Shown: piece by piece, positions 1 through 8,176 of the stretch
Layout: every line of letters begins with the position of its first letter
Position numbering within the stretch: position 1 is the stretch's first letter
DNA from: Glycomyces luteolus
Lineage (GTDB): Bacteria; Actinomycetota; Actinomycetes; Mycobacteriales; Micromonosporaceae
NCBI RefSeq assembly: GCF_027622875.1
Contig: NZ_JAPZVP010000001.1
Span: 380,420-444,419, forward strand
Length of the DNA stretch: 64,000 nt
Reading direction: 5' to 3'
Program-made: the position numbers and the translations under genes
Notes under the pieces: generated by a model
Told to the model about the DNA's origin: nothing
Database searches by the model: none
What the model saw: only the letters and a program-made list of their open reading frames with translations

Positions 1-216
1 ATGTTCGACCTCGCCCACGGCTACGCCCGCGACGGCATGACCGCCTACGTGGAACTCCAGGAACGCGAGTTCGGCTCCGAGGAGCACGGGTACACCGCGA
101 CCAAGCACCAGCGCGAAGTCGGCACCGGCTACTTCGACCGCGTCACCGCCGCTCTCAACCCGCAAAGTGAGACGCTCGCGCTCGCGGGCTCCACCGAAGC
201 GGGACAATTCCACTAG
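1..216 (+). CDS. aceA: isocitrate lyase, C-terminal end (partial)
   Basis: This is the last 71 residues of isocitrate lyase, cut by the left window edge. The enzyme splits isocitrate to glyoxylate and succinate, the first step of the glyoxylate shunt. The visible part carries the family's characteristic C-terminus, with [10 protein letters not shown] and [15 protein letters not shown], and ends in GSTEAGQFH, as in actinobacterial AceA. The lid/active-site cysteine region lies outside the window. Malate synthase begins 71 bases downstream on the same strand, so the two shunt genes are probably cotranscribed; a hairpin sits between them. The first ATG in the window is internal to the gene and is not its start. 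Confidence 0.95.
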   Translation: MFDLAHGYARDGMTAYVELQEREFGSEEHGYTATKHQREVGTGYFDRVTAALNPQSETLALAGSTEAGQFH

Positions 217-239
217 CTGCCCTGCGACCTGTCCGCCGA

Positions 240-267
240 GGCGGAGTCCGCACCGCCGGACTCCGCC
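240..267 (+). other. intercistronic hairpin between aceA and aceB
   Basis: An 11-bp perfect stem (240-250 with 257-267) and a 6-base loop lie between the aceA stop and the aceB ribosome site. There is no T tract after it, so it is more likely an mRNA processing/stability element or weak attenuator than a full terminator. Confidence 0.5.
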
Positions 268-287
268 CGCCACAAGAGGAGAACCAA

Positions 288-1913
288 GTGGTTACTTCAA
301 CCGAGACTCGTGACGACACGGGCATCGCGGTCAACGGGCCCGCCGTCGACCGCCAGGACGAGATCCTGACCCCGGAGGCGCTGGCGTTCGTCGCCGCCCT
401 CCACCGGGCCTTCGCGCCCCGCCGGCAGGAGCTACTGCAGCGCCGCCAGGAGCGCCGCACCAAGATCGCCAACGGCGTCGACCCGGGCTTCCTGCCCGAG
501 ACCGAGGAAGTGCGCGAGGACTTCTCCTGGAGCGTCGCCACCCTCGCCCCGGGCCTGGAGGACCGCCGCGTCGAGATCACCGGCCCCTGCGACCGGAAGA
601 TGACGATCAACGCCCTCAACTCCGGCGCGAAATGCTGGATGGCCGACCTCGAGGACTCCTCGACGCCCAACTGGCACAACGTGATCGACTCGCAGGTGAA
701 CCTCCGCGACGCCATCGAGCGGCGCATCGACTTCACCAGCGCTCAGGGCAAGGAGTACCGCCTCACGGGCGAGACGCTCACCGACCTGCCGACGATCATC
801 GTGCGCCCGCGCGGCTGGCACCTGGCCGAACTGCACATGCGCATCGACGGCGTCCCCGTCGCCGGCTCCCTCGTGGACTTCGGGCTGTTCTTCTTCCACA
901 ACGCGCACCGGCTCATCGAGCTCGGCCGCGGCCCGTACTTCTACCTGCCGAAGCTCGAATCGCACCTCGAGGCGCGGCTGTGGAACGACGTGTTCGTCAT
1001 GGCCCAGGACCTGCTCGGACTGCCGCAGGGCACGATCCGCGCGACCGTCCTCATCGAGACCATCACCGCCGCGTTCGAGATGGAGGAGATCCTCTACGAG
1101 CTGCGCCACCACTCGTCGGGGCTCAACGCCGGCCGCTGGGACTACATCTTCTCGGTCATCAAGAACTTCCGCGAGCGGGGACCGCGTTTCGTCCTGCCCG
1201 ACCGCGACCAGGTGACGATGACCGCGCCGTTCATGCGCGCCTACACCGAGCTGCTCGTGCGCACCTGCCACCGGCGCAGCGCCTCCGCCATCGGCGGCAT
1301 GGCCGCGTTCATCCCCAGCCGCAAGGACGCCGAGGCGAACGCGATCGCGCTGGAGAAGGTGCGGGCAGACAAGACCCGCGAGGCCGACGACGGCTTCGAC
1401 GGCTCCTGGGTGGCCCACCCCGACCTGGTGCCCGTGGCGACGGCCGTCTTCGACGAGACCCTCGGCGGGCTGCCGAACCAGATCGACAAGCAGCGCGAGG
1501 ACGTGGTGCCGAACGCGGCCGCCCTGCTCGACGTCGCGGCCACGCCCGGCGAGATCACCGAGGCGGGCATCCGCAAGAACCTCGAGGTCGGCGTGCGGTA
1601 CATCGAGTCGTGGCTGCGCGGCAACGGCGCGGCGGCGATCAACAACCTCATGGAGGACGCCGCGACCGCCGAGATCTCGCGCTCGCAGATCTGGCAGTGG
1701 ATCAACGCCGAGGCCAAGACCGGCGACGGGCGGACGGTGACGCGCGGCTGGGTCGAGCGGCTGCTCAAGGACGAGTTCGCGCGGATGGAGCGCTTCGAGG
1801 GCGACCGCTTCGACGACGCGCTCTCGGTCTTCACCGAATGCGCGCTGGGGGAGTCCTACCCGACGTTCCTCACCATCCCTGCGTACACGAGGTTCCTCGC
1901 CAACGGCGGCTGA
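288..1913 (+). CDS. aceB: malate synthase A
   Basis: Condenses glyoxylate with acetyl-CoA to malate, the second glyoxylate-shunt step, in the cytoplasm. At 541 residues it has the length of the A isoform (about 530-540) rather than the 720-residue G isoform. Visible family motifs are GPCDRKMTINALNSGAKCWM near residues 99-118, MADLEDSSTPNW near 118-129, IIVRPRGWHL near 170-179 with the catalytic Arg174, and LPKLESHLEARLW. The C-terminal LMEDAATAEISRSQIWQW segment carries the expected catalytic Asp. The GTG start at 288 is supported by AGGAG at 277-281. It follows aceA and is closed by a strong terminator, so aceA-aceB form a two-gene unit. Confidence 0.97.
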   Translation: MVTSTETRDDTGIAVNGPAVDRQDEILTPEALAFVAALHRAFAPRRQELLQRRQERRTKIANGVDPGFLPETEEVREDFSWSVATLAPGLEDRRVEITGPCDRKMTINALNSGAKCWMADLEDSSTPNWHNVIDSQVNLRDAIERRIDFTSAQGKEYRLTGETLTDLPTIIVRPRGWHLAELHMRIDGVPVAGSLVDFGLFFFHNAHRLIELGRGPYFYLPKLESHLEARLWNDVFVMAQDLLGLPQGTIRATVLIETITAAFEMEEILYELRHHSSGLNAGRWDYIFSVIKNFRERGPRFVLPDRDQVTMTAPFMRAYTELLVRTCHRRSASAIGGMAAFIPSRKDAEANAIALEKVRADKTREADDGFDGSWVAHPDLVPVATAVFDETLGGLPNQIDKQREDVVPNAAALLDVAATPGEITEAGIRKNLEVGVRYIESWLRGNGAAAINNLMEDAATAEISRSQIWQWINAEAKTGDGRTVTRGWVERLLKDEFARMERFEGDRFDDALSVFTECALGESYPTFLTIPAYTRFLANGG

Positions 1914-1950
1914 ACCGGGCACCGCACGACTCTCGCGGACCCTCCTGAAA

Positions 1951-1998
1951 CGGTGGGGCCGGACCGTACCCGCACGGTCCGGCCCCACCGTGCTTTTT
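1951..1998 (+). terminator. intrinsic terminator after aceB
   Basis: A perfect 17-bp stem (1951-1967 paired with 1974-1990) with a 6-base loop is followed by TGCTTTTT. It is the clearest rho-independent terminator in the window and separates aceB from the convergent gene at 2035. Confidence 0.93.
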
Positions 1999-2034
1999 AA
2001 ATATATATCGACATCGATGTTTTCGGTCACCGGT

Positions 2035-3087
2035 TCAGTGGCGGCGACGGTCGGTGCGCGGCGTTAAACGCCGACCGGCCACCGACTCGATGGTCCGCAT
2101 CGGGGATTGCGCTGCGGCGTAGGCGGAGTGGTAGAGCTGCCGCATCGAGCGGATCGCCGAGCGCACCTCCTGGAGGTAGCCGCTCGCGGTGTGGTGCTTG
2201 CGGAAGTGCGGCTCGGGGAGGGCGGCGGGGTCGACGCCGACGGTGTCGACCGTGCAGCCGTACGGGAGTCCCATGTGGGTGATCGCGTCGCAGTGCTGGA
2301 ACGCCGTGTAGGGCGCGGAGGTGACGACGAGGACGCTGTCGCCGGGGGCGAGGTCGACGACGCGGTCCGCCCAGAACCGGCAGGTGTCCACCGTGTCCGC
2401 GCGGCGGCGGCCGGGCTGCGAGGACGGCGCGGCGACGGCCCGGACCGTGACCGGGCCCGCCGTGTAGGTCGCCACCTTCCAGGCCCGGCCCGGGTCGAGA
2501 AGCGGGTCGCCGCCCTCGTCGACGAGAGGATCGCCGCCGATCTTGAAGGCGCGCTTGAGGCTCGCCTCGATCGCGTCCACTTCGAACTCGCCGCAGTCGA
2601 TGCCGCTGAGCGCCGCGGATTCGAGGTCGGGTCCGCCCAGGGGGCGGAAGCCGCCGACGCCGGTGACATGGTCCGCGCCGATGCCGCTCGCGAGGAGTTC
2701 GGCGGCGAAGCGGGTGCGGAACAGGCAGGAGGCGACGAGGCCGCCCAGGACCAGCACGTGCGTGTAGTGCGCCAGTCGCGGCCGCGCCGCGGCGCCGAGG
2801 CCCAGGGCGAGTGCCGCCCGGGTGGCGGCGTGCTCGTGTTCGGGGGTGAGCGGCTGGGGCGCGGTCTCGTGGCGTTCCCGCCCGGCGCGGAAGTCCCAGT
2901 GGTCGGCCGAGAAGGCCTCCAGGTAGGCCAGATCCTCCGCGGTGCCGGTGCCGGGGAGCTGCCCGCCGAAGAGGGCGAGGAGCCCCCGCATCGGCTCGGA
3001 GCCGGTCCAGGCGGCGACATCGGCGAGGAGCGAGTGCGGGCCTTGGCCGTCGTAGTGCGGCAATCGCACTGGTGCGAACTCGGGCAT
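2035..3087 (-). CDS. hypothetical protein, weakly DUF218/SanA-like
   Basis: A 350-residue cytoplasmic-looking protein with no signal peptide or clear membrane span. I do not recognise it with certainty. Its layout loosely recalls the DUF218 (YdcF/SanA/ElyC) fold: HVLVLGGLVASC near residues 111-122, an RTRFAAELLASGI helix followed by VTGVGGF, then a long insertion, an SSQPGRRRADTVD stretch where DUF218 has its S-x-x-T segment, and DSVLVVTSAPYTAFQH, which resembles the family's strand ending in LVTS. The Arg/His-rich C-terminus is probably disordered. No strong ribosome site precedes the ATG at 3087. It stands alone, convergent with aceB. The function is not assignable from context. Confidence 0.75.
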   Translation of the reverse strand: MPEFAPVRLPHYDGQGPHSLLADVAAWTGSEPMRGLLALFGGQLPGTGTAEDLAYLEAFSADHWDFRAGRERHETAPQPLTPEHEHAATRAALALGLGAAARPRLAHYTHVLVLGGLVASCLFRTRFAAELLASGIGADHVTGVGGFRPLGGPDLESAALSGIDCGEFEVDAIEASLKRAFKIGGDPLVDEGGDPLLDPGRAWKVATYTAGPVTVRAVAAPSSQPGRRRADTVDTCRFWADRVVDLAPGDSVLVVTSAPYTAFQHCDAITHMGLPYGCTVDTVGVDPAALPEPHFRKHHTASGYLQEVRSAIRSMRQLYHSAYAAAQSPMRTIESVAGRRLTPRTDRRRH

Positions 3088-3548
3088 GGCTGGTCCGATC
3101 TGCGGTGGTGTCGCGGCCTTGTGGGCCGGGGGTGGTGTTGTGGCACATGCTATGCGGTTACTGACCGTGCCTCACTGGTCAGACCAGGAGAAACGCCGTG
3201 TTGCCGCACAAATACGGTTCGGTCGGACCCGTTCGGACCCGTTCGGACGCGGCCGGAACGCCCGCGTGCCAGCGCGGGTGTCACAAGGGACTGCTGTGGT
3301 GTCGGTCTGCTGCTTGCTGGCGGGGTGTCGTGAATACCTTTCTGGGTATGTGACGCGTGATGTACTACTGCAAGTTGCACACGCCCGGGTGTGGCGATGC
3401 GCACGAAGGAATTCGCCGTGCCGGGCAGCGGTGCGCGGCGCCGGACAGCGGTCCGCTGAAGGCGGGAGCCACACGTGCCGGAGGGTAGGGGTGCATTCCC
3501 CGCCGAGCCGGGTTCGCGGTCGGCTCGGCGGAGCGGGCGAGGTTCGGT
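3088..3548. other. intergenic region, no gene seen
   Basis: No open frame here has actinobacterial codon bias. The only structure I see is a short run of 10-bp tandem repeats: two exact copies of GGACCCGTTC at 3225-3234 and 3235-3244, flanked by degenerate copies. The sequence is somewhat less GC-biased than the genes around it. It presumably holds the promoter of the minus-strand gene starting at 3087. Confidence 0.5.
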
Positions 3549-3992
3549 TCAGGTTCGGCGGCTTCGGGCGAACACGGCTCCGAAGCCGACCATGGCGACG
3601 CCGAGTGCCAGGTGGAGCCAGTTGTCGGCGTCGTTGACCGGCACGAAGTTCGCGTTCGAGTCCAGGTCGATGAGCACCCCGTACAGCCAGAGCACGAGGT
3701 AGATCGCGCCGCCGGCGAGGAGGTACGTCACCGAGCCGCCGGCCGTGCGGGCCATCATGAATCCGACGATCCCGAACAGCAGGTGGACGATGTTGTGGAG
3801 CACTGAGACCGCGAAGATCCCGAGTAGCTCCGCGGACGAGTCGTGGCCTGCGAAGGTGAGCGAATCGTAGTCGGTGGTGATCCCCGGGATGAACCCGAGA
3901 ATGCCGACCAGCGTGAACACCAGCGCGACGACCATCGCCACCACTTGTGCCGGCGCCCGTCCCCGGGTCGCCTTCATTCGACTGTCTGACAT
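3549..3992 (-). CDS. DUF4383 family membrane protein
   Basis: Small integral membrane protein of about 147 residues with four hydrophobic segments: AQVVAMVVALVFTLVGILGF, SSAELLGIFAVSVLHNIVHL, a segment around YLLAGGAIYLVLWLYG, and WLHLALGVAMVGFGAVF. The HNIVHLLFGIVG motif and the late D-N-WLHL-LG motif are characteristic of DUF4383 proteins, which are common in Actinobacteria and have no known biochemical role. I chose the ATG at 3992, although an in-frame ATG lies upstream at 4061, because GGGAGG sits 5 bases before 3992 and the extra residues are not conserved-looking. It is monocistronic; the GntR-family regulator upstream (4083-4790) runs the same way. Confidence 0.85.
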   Translation of the reverse strand: MSDSRMKATRGRAPAQVVAMVVALVFTLVGILGFIPGITTDYDSLTFAGHDSSAELLGIFAVSVLHNIVHLLFGIVGFMMARTAGGSVTYLLAGGAIYLVLWLYGVLIDLDSNANFVPVNDADNWLHLALGVAMVGFGAVFARSRRT

Positions 3993-4082
3993 CTCCGCCT
4001 CCCTCATCGTTGTTGGGCCGGGAGATCGTTGAAGGAGTACCCGTTGATGCGGTTTCGACACCGCGCGGAGAGCTAGCGGACC

Positions 4083-4790
4083 TCAGCCCGGGAGCATCGC
4101 GGCGCGGACCTCGACCAGGAGCGCCCGCATGGCGGTCTCGGCTTCGGCGGACCGGCCGCCCGCGACCGCCGCGGCGACGGCCTCGTGCAGGTCGAGGGCC
4201 TGGGGGACGGGCTTGTGGGGCATGAGGCCGAGTTGGGTGCGGCCGCGCAGGACCGCCGCGACCACGTCGGCCAGTGCGCCGAACATCTCGTTTCCGCTGG
4301 CTTGCAGGAGGATCGCGTGGAATTCGACGTCGCGTTCCATGAATTCGGTGAGTTCGCCGGCTTCGCCGAGGCGGCGGAGGGTGGCGGCGACTTCGACGAC
4401 GTGTGAGCGCTGCGCGGCGGTGGCGGCGCGGGCGGCGGCGCCGGCGGCGAGGGGTTCGACGGCGATGCGCAGTTCGGTGAGGGTGCGGAGTTGTGCTGCG
4501 CGGGCGGGGCCGGAAAGGCGCCACCAGATGACCTTGGGGTCGAACACGTTCCAGTCGGCGATGGGGCGGACGGTGATGCCGACGCGGCGGCGGGACTGGA
4601 CGAGGCCCATGGATTCGAGGATGCGCATGGCCTCGCGGGCGACGGTGCGGGAGACGCCGAAGCGCTCCTGGATGCCGTCGAGGGTGAGGACGTGACCGGC
4701 CGGGAGGTCTCCGGCGGCGATCTCCATGCCGAGCTTCTCGAGGATGGGGTCGTGGAGGCCGGAGCCGGACTGCTTGCGGCGTTCGATCAT
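4083..4790 (-). CDS. GntR/FadR-family transcriptional regulator, probable gluconate repressor
   Basis: DNA-binding repressor of 235 residues. The N-terminal winged helix (about residues 10-80) contains ILEKLGMEIAAGDLPAG and the recognition region FGVSRTVAREAMRILESMGL, the standard GntR signature. The C-terminal part (about 95-225) is an all-helical FCD effector domain with ELRIAVEPLAAGAAA, FMERDVEFHAILLQASGNEMF and LHEAVAAAVAGG; FCD domains usually bind a metal and a small carboxylic acid. It is divergent from gluconokinase, so gluconate or a phosphorylated derivative is the likely inducer. I use the ATG at 4790 because alignment to family members starts there; an in-frame start at 4880 would add 30 unconserved residues. 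Paired direct repeats in the intergenic region are its probable operators. Confidence 0.88.
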   Translation of the reverse strand: MIERRKQSGSGLHDPILEKLGMEIAAGDLPAGHVLTLDGIQERFGVSRTVAREAMRILESMGLVQSRRRVGITVRPIADWNVFDPKVIWWRLSGPARAAQLRTLTELRIAVEPLAAGAAARAATAAQRSHVVEVAATLRRLGEAGELTEFMERDVEFHAILLQASGNEMFGALADVVAAVLRGRTQLGLMPHKPVPQALDLHEAVAAAVAGGRSAEAETAMRALLVEVRAAMLPG

Positions 4791-4881
4791 GCGGTCGCCC
4801 CGTGCCGGTGGTGCCGTGTGTCCCTTTGCCTGTCGCCCATGTCGGAATCCTATACGGGCCGGGTTTGCGTGAGGGTCCAAA

Positions 4882-4917
4882 TGGTGTTACCTTTCCGTTG
4901 ATTAAGTACTACCTTTC
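4882..4917. promoter_or_regulatory. twin GntR-type operators between gntR and gntK
   Basis: Two direct copies of GTNNTACCTTTC start at 4884 and 4906, exactly 22 bp (two helical turns) apart. Each contains a GTnnnAC core (GTGTTAC and GTACTAC), the core of FadR/FCD-type GntR operators. The second copy ends 14 bases before the gntK start and overlaps the likely promoter, which fits repression by the divergent regulator. Confidence 0.55.
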
Positions 4918-4931
4918 GATGAGGAGGGTCC

Positions 4932-5435
4932 ATGGCGACGACCTGCCTGGTGGTCATGGGGGTCGCGGGCTCGGGCAAGAGCACCGTCGCGCGGCTGCTC
5001 GCCGATCGGCTCGGCCGGCCCATGGCCGAGGCCGACGAGTTCCACTCGGAGGCGAACATCGCCAAGATGAGCGCCGGGATCCCGCTCGCCGACGCCGACC
5101 GCGAGCCGTGGCTCGTGGCGCTCCGGGACTGGATCAGCGAGCACGACGCCGCCGGACAGGGGACCGTGGTCACCTGCTCGGCGCTGAAGCGCTCCTACCG
5201 GGACCTCCTCCGCGGCGCGACCGCCCGCGTCCGCTTCGTCCACCTCAGCGGCACCCGCGAGGTCATCGGCGAGCGCATGGCCTCGCGCAGCGGGCATTTC
5301 ATGCCGCCCACCCTGCTCGACTCCCAGTTCGCCGACCTCGAACCGCTCGGCGACGACGAGGACGGGATCTCCGTCGACGTCGCCGCCGCCCCCGAGCAGA
5401 TCGCCGATCGCGTCTGCCAGGGCCTCGTCCGCTAG
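4932..5435 (+). CDS. gntK: gluconokinase
   Basis: ATP-dependent phosphorylation of D-gluconate to 6-phosphogluconate, feeding the pentose phosphate pathway. The 167-residue length matches the family. The Walker A loop GVAGSGKS is at residues 10-17, followed by the GntK-specific EADEFHSEANIAKMSAGIPL segment, DREPWL, the TCSALKRSYRDLLR motif, the lid region SRSGHFMPPTLLDSQFADLE and the terminal VDVAAAPEQI. A GAGGAGG ribosome site lies just before the ATG at 4932. No gluconate permease is next to it, so uptake must be encoded elsewhere. Transcription is probably controlled by the divergent GntR-family protein. Confidence 0.95.
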   Translation: MATTCLVVMGVAGSGKSTVARLLADRLGRPMAEADEFHSEANIAKMSAGIPLADADREPWLVALRDWISEHDAAGQGTVVTCSALKRSYRDLLRGATARVRFVHLSGTREVIGERMASRSGHFMPPTLLDSQFADLEPLGDDEDGISVDVAAAPEQIADRVCQGLVR

Positions 5436-5526
5436 CGCCCACGGCGCGAACGGCCCCCGGCCCGGTTGCGGCGAGCGCGGGGCGCAAGGGGGCCCCGCCG
5501 ACCGCTGGTTCACGCTCACTAATGTT

Positions 5527-5537
5527 GTACAGTGTAC
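5527..5537. promoter_or_regulatory. GTACA-N-TGTAC palindrome upstream of vgb
   Basis: A perfect 5-1-5 inverted repeat lies 30 bases before the lyase start, where the promoter is expected. It is a candidate operator; the regulator is unknown and is not encoded next door. Confidence 0.4.
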
Positions 5538-5566
5538 GGAATAGCGAGCCGGAAGGATTTCATCTG

Positions 5567-6421
5567 ATGGATACTGTGGCAGTCGCCAAGGGCGCGTATG
5601 GCATCGCCTTCGCCGCGGACGGCGCGACCTGGTTCACCGTGGCCGAGGGCAACCGCGTCGGGCGCATCAGCCCGGACGGCGGGGCACCGGTCTACTGGGA
5701 GCTCGCGGACGGGTCGCAGCCCACGGTCATCGCCGTAGGGCCTGACGGCGCGGCCTGGTTCACCGAGTACAAGGCCGACACGATCGGCCGCATCGGCGCC
5801 GACGGCGAGTTGAGCGAGTTCCGACTGGCGCAGGGCGCAGGGCCGTACGGCATCGCGGTCGGCCATGACGGCGCGGTGTGGTTCACCGAGACCACAACCG
5901 ACCACATCGGACGAATCGATTCGGGCGGTGCGGTGACCCGCTTCGCGATCCCGCGGCAGGGCGGATTCGCATCGGCGATCGCCGCCGCGCCCGGCGGCGA
6001 ACTGTGGTTCACGCTCAACGCCGCGGCTTCGGTGGGACGAGTCGATCCGGACGGAGCCGTGACCGTGATGCCACTCGAACTGCAAGGGGCCGCGCCGGTC
6101 GGCATCGCGGCAGACGCGGACGCGGTGTGGTTCGCCGACATCATGGGCGACCGAATCGGGCGCATCGGCAATGACGGCGCGGTCACGGTCGCGACGCTGA
6201 GCGAGGGCGCGAAGCCGCACGCGGTGATCGCCGACGGCGCGGGCGGCTGCTGGTTCACCGAATGGGGCGGCAACCGGATCGGGCATGTGACCGCCGACGG
6301 CAAGGCCGCCGGCCACGACCTGCCGGTCGCGAACAGCGAGCCGCACGGCATCGCGATCGCACCCGACGGCACGGTCTGGGCGGCGCTGGAGACCGGGCAA
6401 CTGGCGGGTTTTAGAGCTTAA
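5567..6421 (+). CDS. vgb: virginiamycin B lyase-like beta-propeller enzyme
   Basis: 284 residues forming a seven-bladed propeller: units of about 41 residues recur with the pattern G(I/V)A-xx-DG-xx-WFTE-xxx-xxIGRI. The first begins at residue about 10 (GAYGIAFAADGATWFT) and the last ends in EPHGIAIAPDGTVWAALE. This is the Vgb family, which linearises type B streptogramins by an elimination reaction at the ester bond. The conserved histidines of the late blades (AKPHAVIAD and SEPHGIAIA) fit the catalytic pair of the family. I start at the ATG at 5567, preceded by GGAAGG at 5551-5556; the longer upstream frame is not coding. Related propellers without lyase activity exist, so resistance is inferred. 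No export signal is seen. Confidence 0.88.
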   Translation: MDTVAVAKGAYGIAFAADGATWFTVAEGNRVGRISPDGGAPVYWELADGSQPTVIAVGPDGAAWFTEYKADTIGRIGADGELSEFRLAQGAGPYGIAVGHDGAVWFTETTTDHIGRIDSGGAVTRFAIPRQGGFASAIAAAPGGELWFTLNAAASVGRVDPDGAVTVMPLELQGAAPVGIAADADAVWFADIMGDRIGRIGNDGAVTVATLSEGAKPHAVIADGAGGCWFTEWGGNRIGHVTADGKAAGHDLPVANSEPHGIAIAPDGTVWAALETGQLAGFRA

Positions 6422-6795
<374 letters not shown>

Positions 6796-7986
6796 CTATC
6801 CACGGGCCATGCGCCTGACCGCGAGTTCGGCCAGCAGCGCCACGCCGTCCGCCAGGACGCTGTCGTCGAACGCCGCCCGCGGGGAGTGGTTGGAGGCCGC
6901 CTCGTCCGGGTCGTCCTGGATGGTCGCGCCGTAGAACATGTAGCTGCCCGGCACGTTCTCGAGCACCCGCGAAAAGTCCTCCGAACCCATCACCGGGTTC
7001 GGCATCTCCGTGTACCGCTCGGCCCCGAACAGGTCCTTCACCGTGGCCGCCACGAACGCCGCCTCGTCCGCGTCGTTCACCGTCGCCGGGTACTCCCGGT
7101 CGAACCGGACCTCAGCCGTCAGGCCGTGCGCCGTCGCGATGTCCTCGGCGAGTTTCACCGACTCCTTCTCGACCTGGTCGAGCGCCTCCGGCGAGAAGGT
7201 CCGCACCGTCGCCTCGAGCTCGGCCCTGTCGGGGATGATGTTGTGCCGCGTCCCGGCGTGGAACGTCCCGACCGTGATCACGATCGGCTCGAACGTCGAG
7301 AACCGGCGCGTCACGAGCGTCTGCAGCGCGGTGACGATCGCCGCCGCCACCGGGATCGGGTCGAGCGTCGCCTGCGGGCGCGAACCGTGCCCGCCCTTGC
7401 CGACCACGGTCACGAACAGCCCCGAGGACGCGGCCATCATCGGCCCCGGCTTCGTCGTGAACACCCCGCGCGGCACCATGTCCGAGATGACGTGCAGCCC
7501 GTACGCGGCATCGGCCTTGCGGCCCGCCGCCTCCAGGACGCCCTCGGCGATCATGTGGCCCGCGCCGTCGTGGCCCTCCTCGCCCGGCTGGAACATGAAC
7601 ACCACGTCCCCGGCCAGCTCGGCCTGATGCGCCGACAGCAGTTTCGCGGCCCCCACGAGCCCGGCTGTGTGCAGGTCGTGGCCGCACGCGTGCATCGTGC
7701 CCACGTGCTCCGACGTGAAGTCCACGCCCGTCTCCTCGGTGACCGGCAGGGCGTCCATGTCGCCGCGCAGCAGCACCACCGGGCCCGGCTTCCCGCCGCG
7801 CAGCACCGCGGTGACGGCCGTCGAGCTCTGCCCGAGGGTGATCTCCAGCGGCAGGCCCTCCAGCGCCGCGAGGACGGCCGCCTGCGTCTTCGGAAGGTCG
7901 AGTCCGACCTCGGGGATCCTGTGGAGTTCGCGGCGCAGCGCGATCAGCTCGGGCGCGATCGCTGCGGCCTCTTCCCGAAAGTCCAT
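6796..7986 (-). CDS. M20-family amidohydrolase (N-acyl-amino-acid / hippurate type)
   Basis: Zinc-dependent hydrolase of 396 residues, the normal length for the family, which removes acyl groups from N-acylated amino acids or related amides. Metal-binding motifs are in order: LLRGDMDALPV, HACGHDLHTAGLVGAA, MFQPGEEGHDGAG (catalytic Glu-Glu) and, near the C-terminus, MGSEDFSRVLENVPG. The lid/dimerisation domain with GKGGHGSRPQATLDPIPVAA lies in the middle, and NHSPRAAFDDSVLADGVALL closes the protein. An AGGAG ribosome site supports the ATG at 7986. No signal peptide, so cytoplasmic. Its physiological substrate cannot be read from the neighbours; the divergent gene is an FMN reductase-like protein. 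Confidence 0.93.
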   Translation of the reverse strand: MDFREEAAAIAPELIALRRELHRIPEVGLDLPKTQAAVLAALEGLPLEITLGQSSTAVTAVLRGGKPGPVVLLRGDMDALPVTEETGVDFTSEHVGTMHACGHDLHTAGLVGAAKLLSAHQAELAGDVVFMFQPGEEGHDGAGHMIAEGVLEAAGRKADAAYGLHVISDMVPRGVFTTKPGPMMAASSGLFVTVVGKGGHGSRPQATLDPIPVAAAIVTALQTLVTRRFSTFEPIVITVGTFHAGTRHNIIPDRAELEATVRTFSPEALDQVEKESVKLAEDIATAHGLTAEVRFDREYPATVNDADEAAFVAATVKDLFGAERYTEMPNPVMGSEDFSRVLENVPGSYMFYGATIQDDPDEAASNHSPRAAFDDSVLADGVALLAELAVRRMARG

Positions 7987-8176
7987 CTGTACTCCTGGGG
8001 CGTATTGGGTTCTCGTCGACTAGCCGTGCGGCAAGTCGTTCAGATGAACGCAATACTGCCATGTCGGCCCGATGCGCGCACAGGCCTTTTGCGCGGCCGA
8101 TTTCCCCGTTCCCGTCCCGCGCGGCGGCCGAGTGGGCTAGACCTTGCGCAGGGGCCGCACCGACCGAGGAGCCGAC

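Noticed and set aside
1996..2025. AT-rich ATCGACATCGATG stretch as an operator
   Set aside because: It lies between convergent genes, downstream of the aceB terminator, where no promoter is needed.
3217..3250. 10-bp tandem repeats as a CRISPR or iteron array
   Set aside because: Only two exact units, no spacers and no replication or cas genes nearby.
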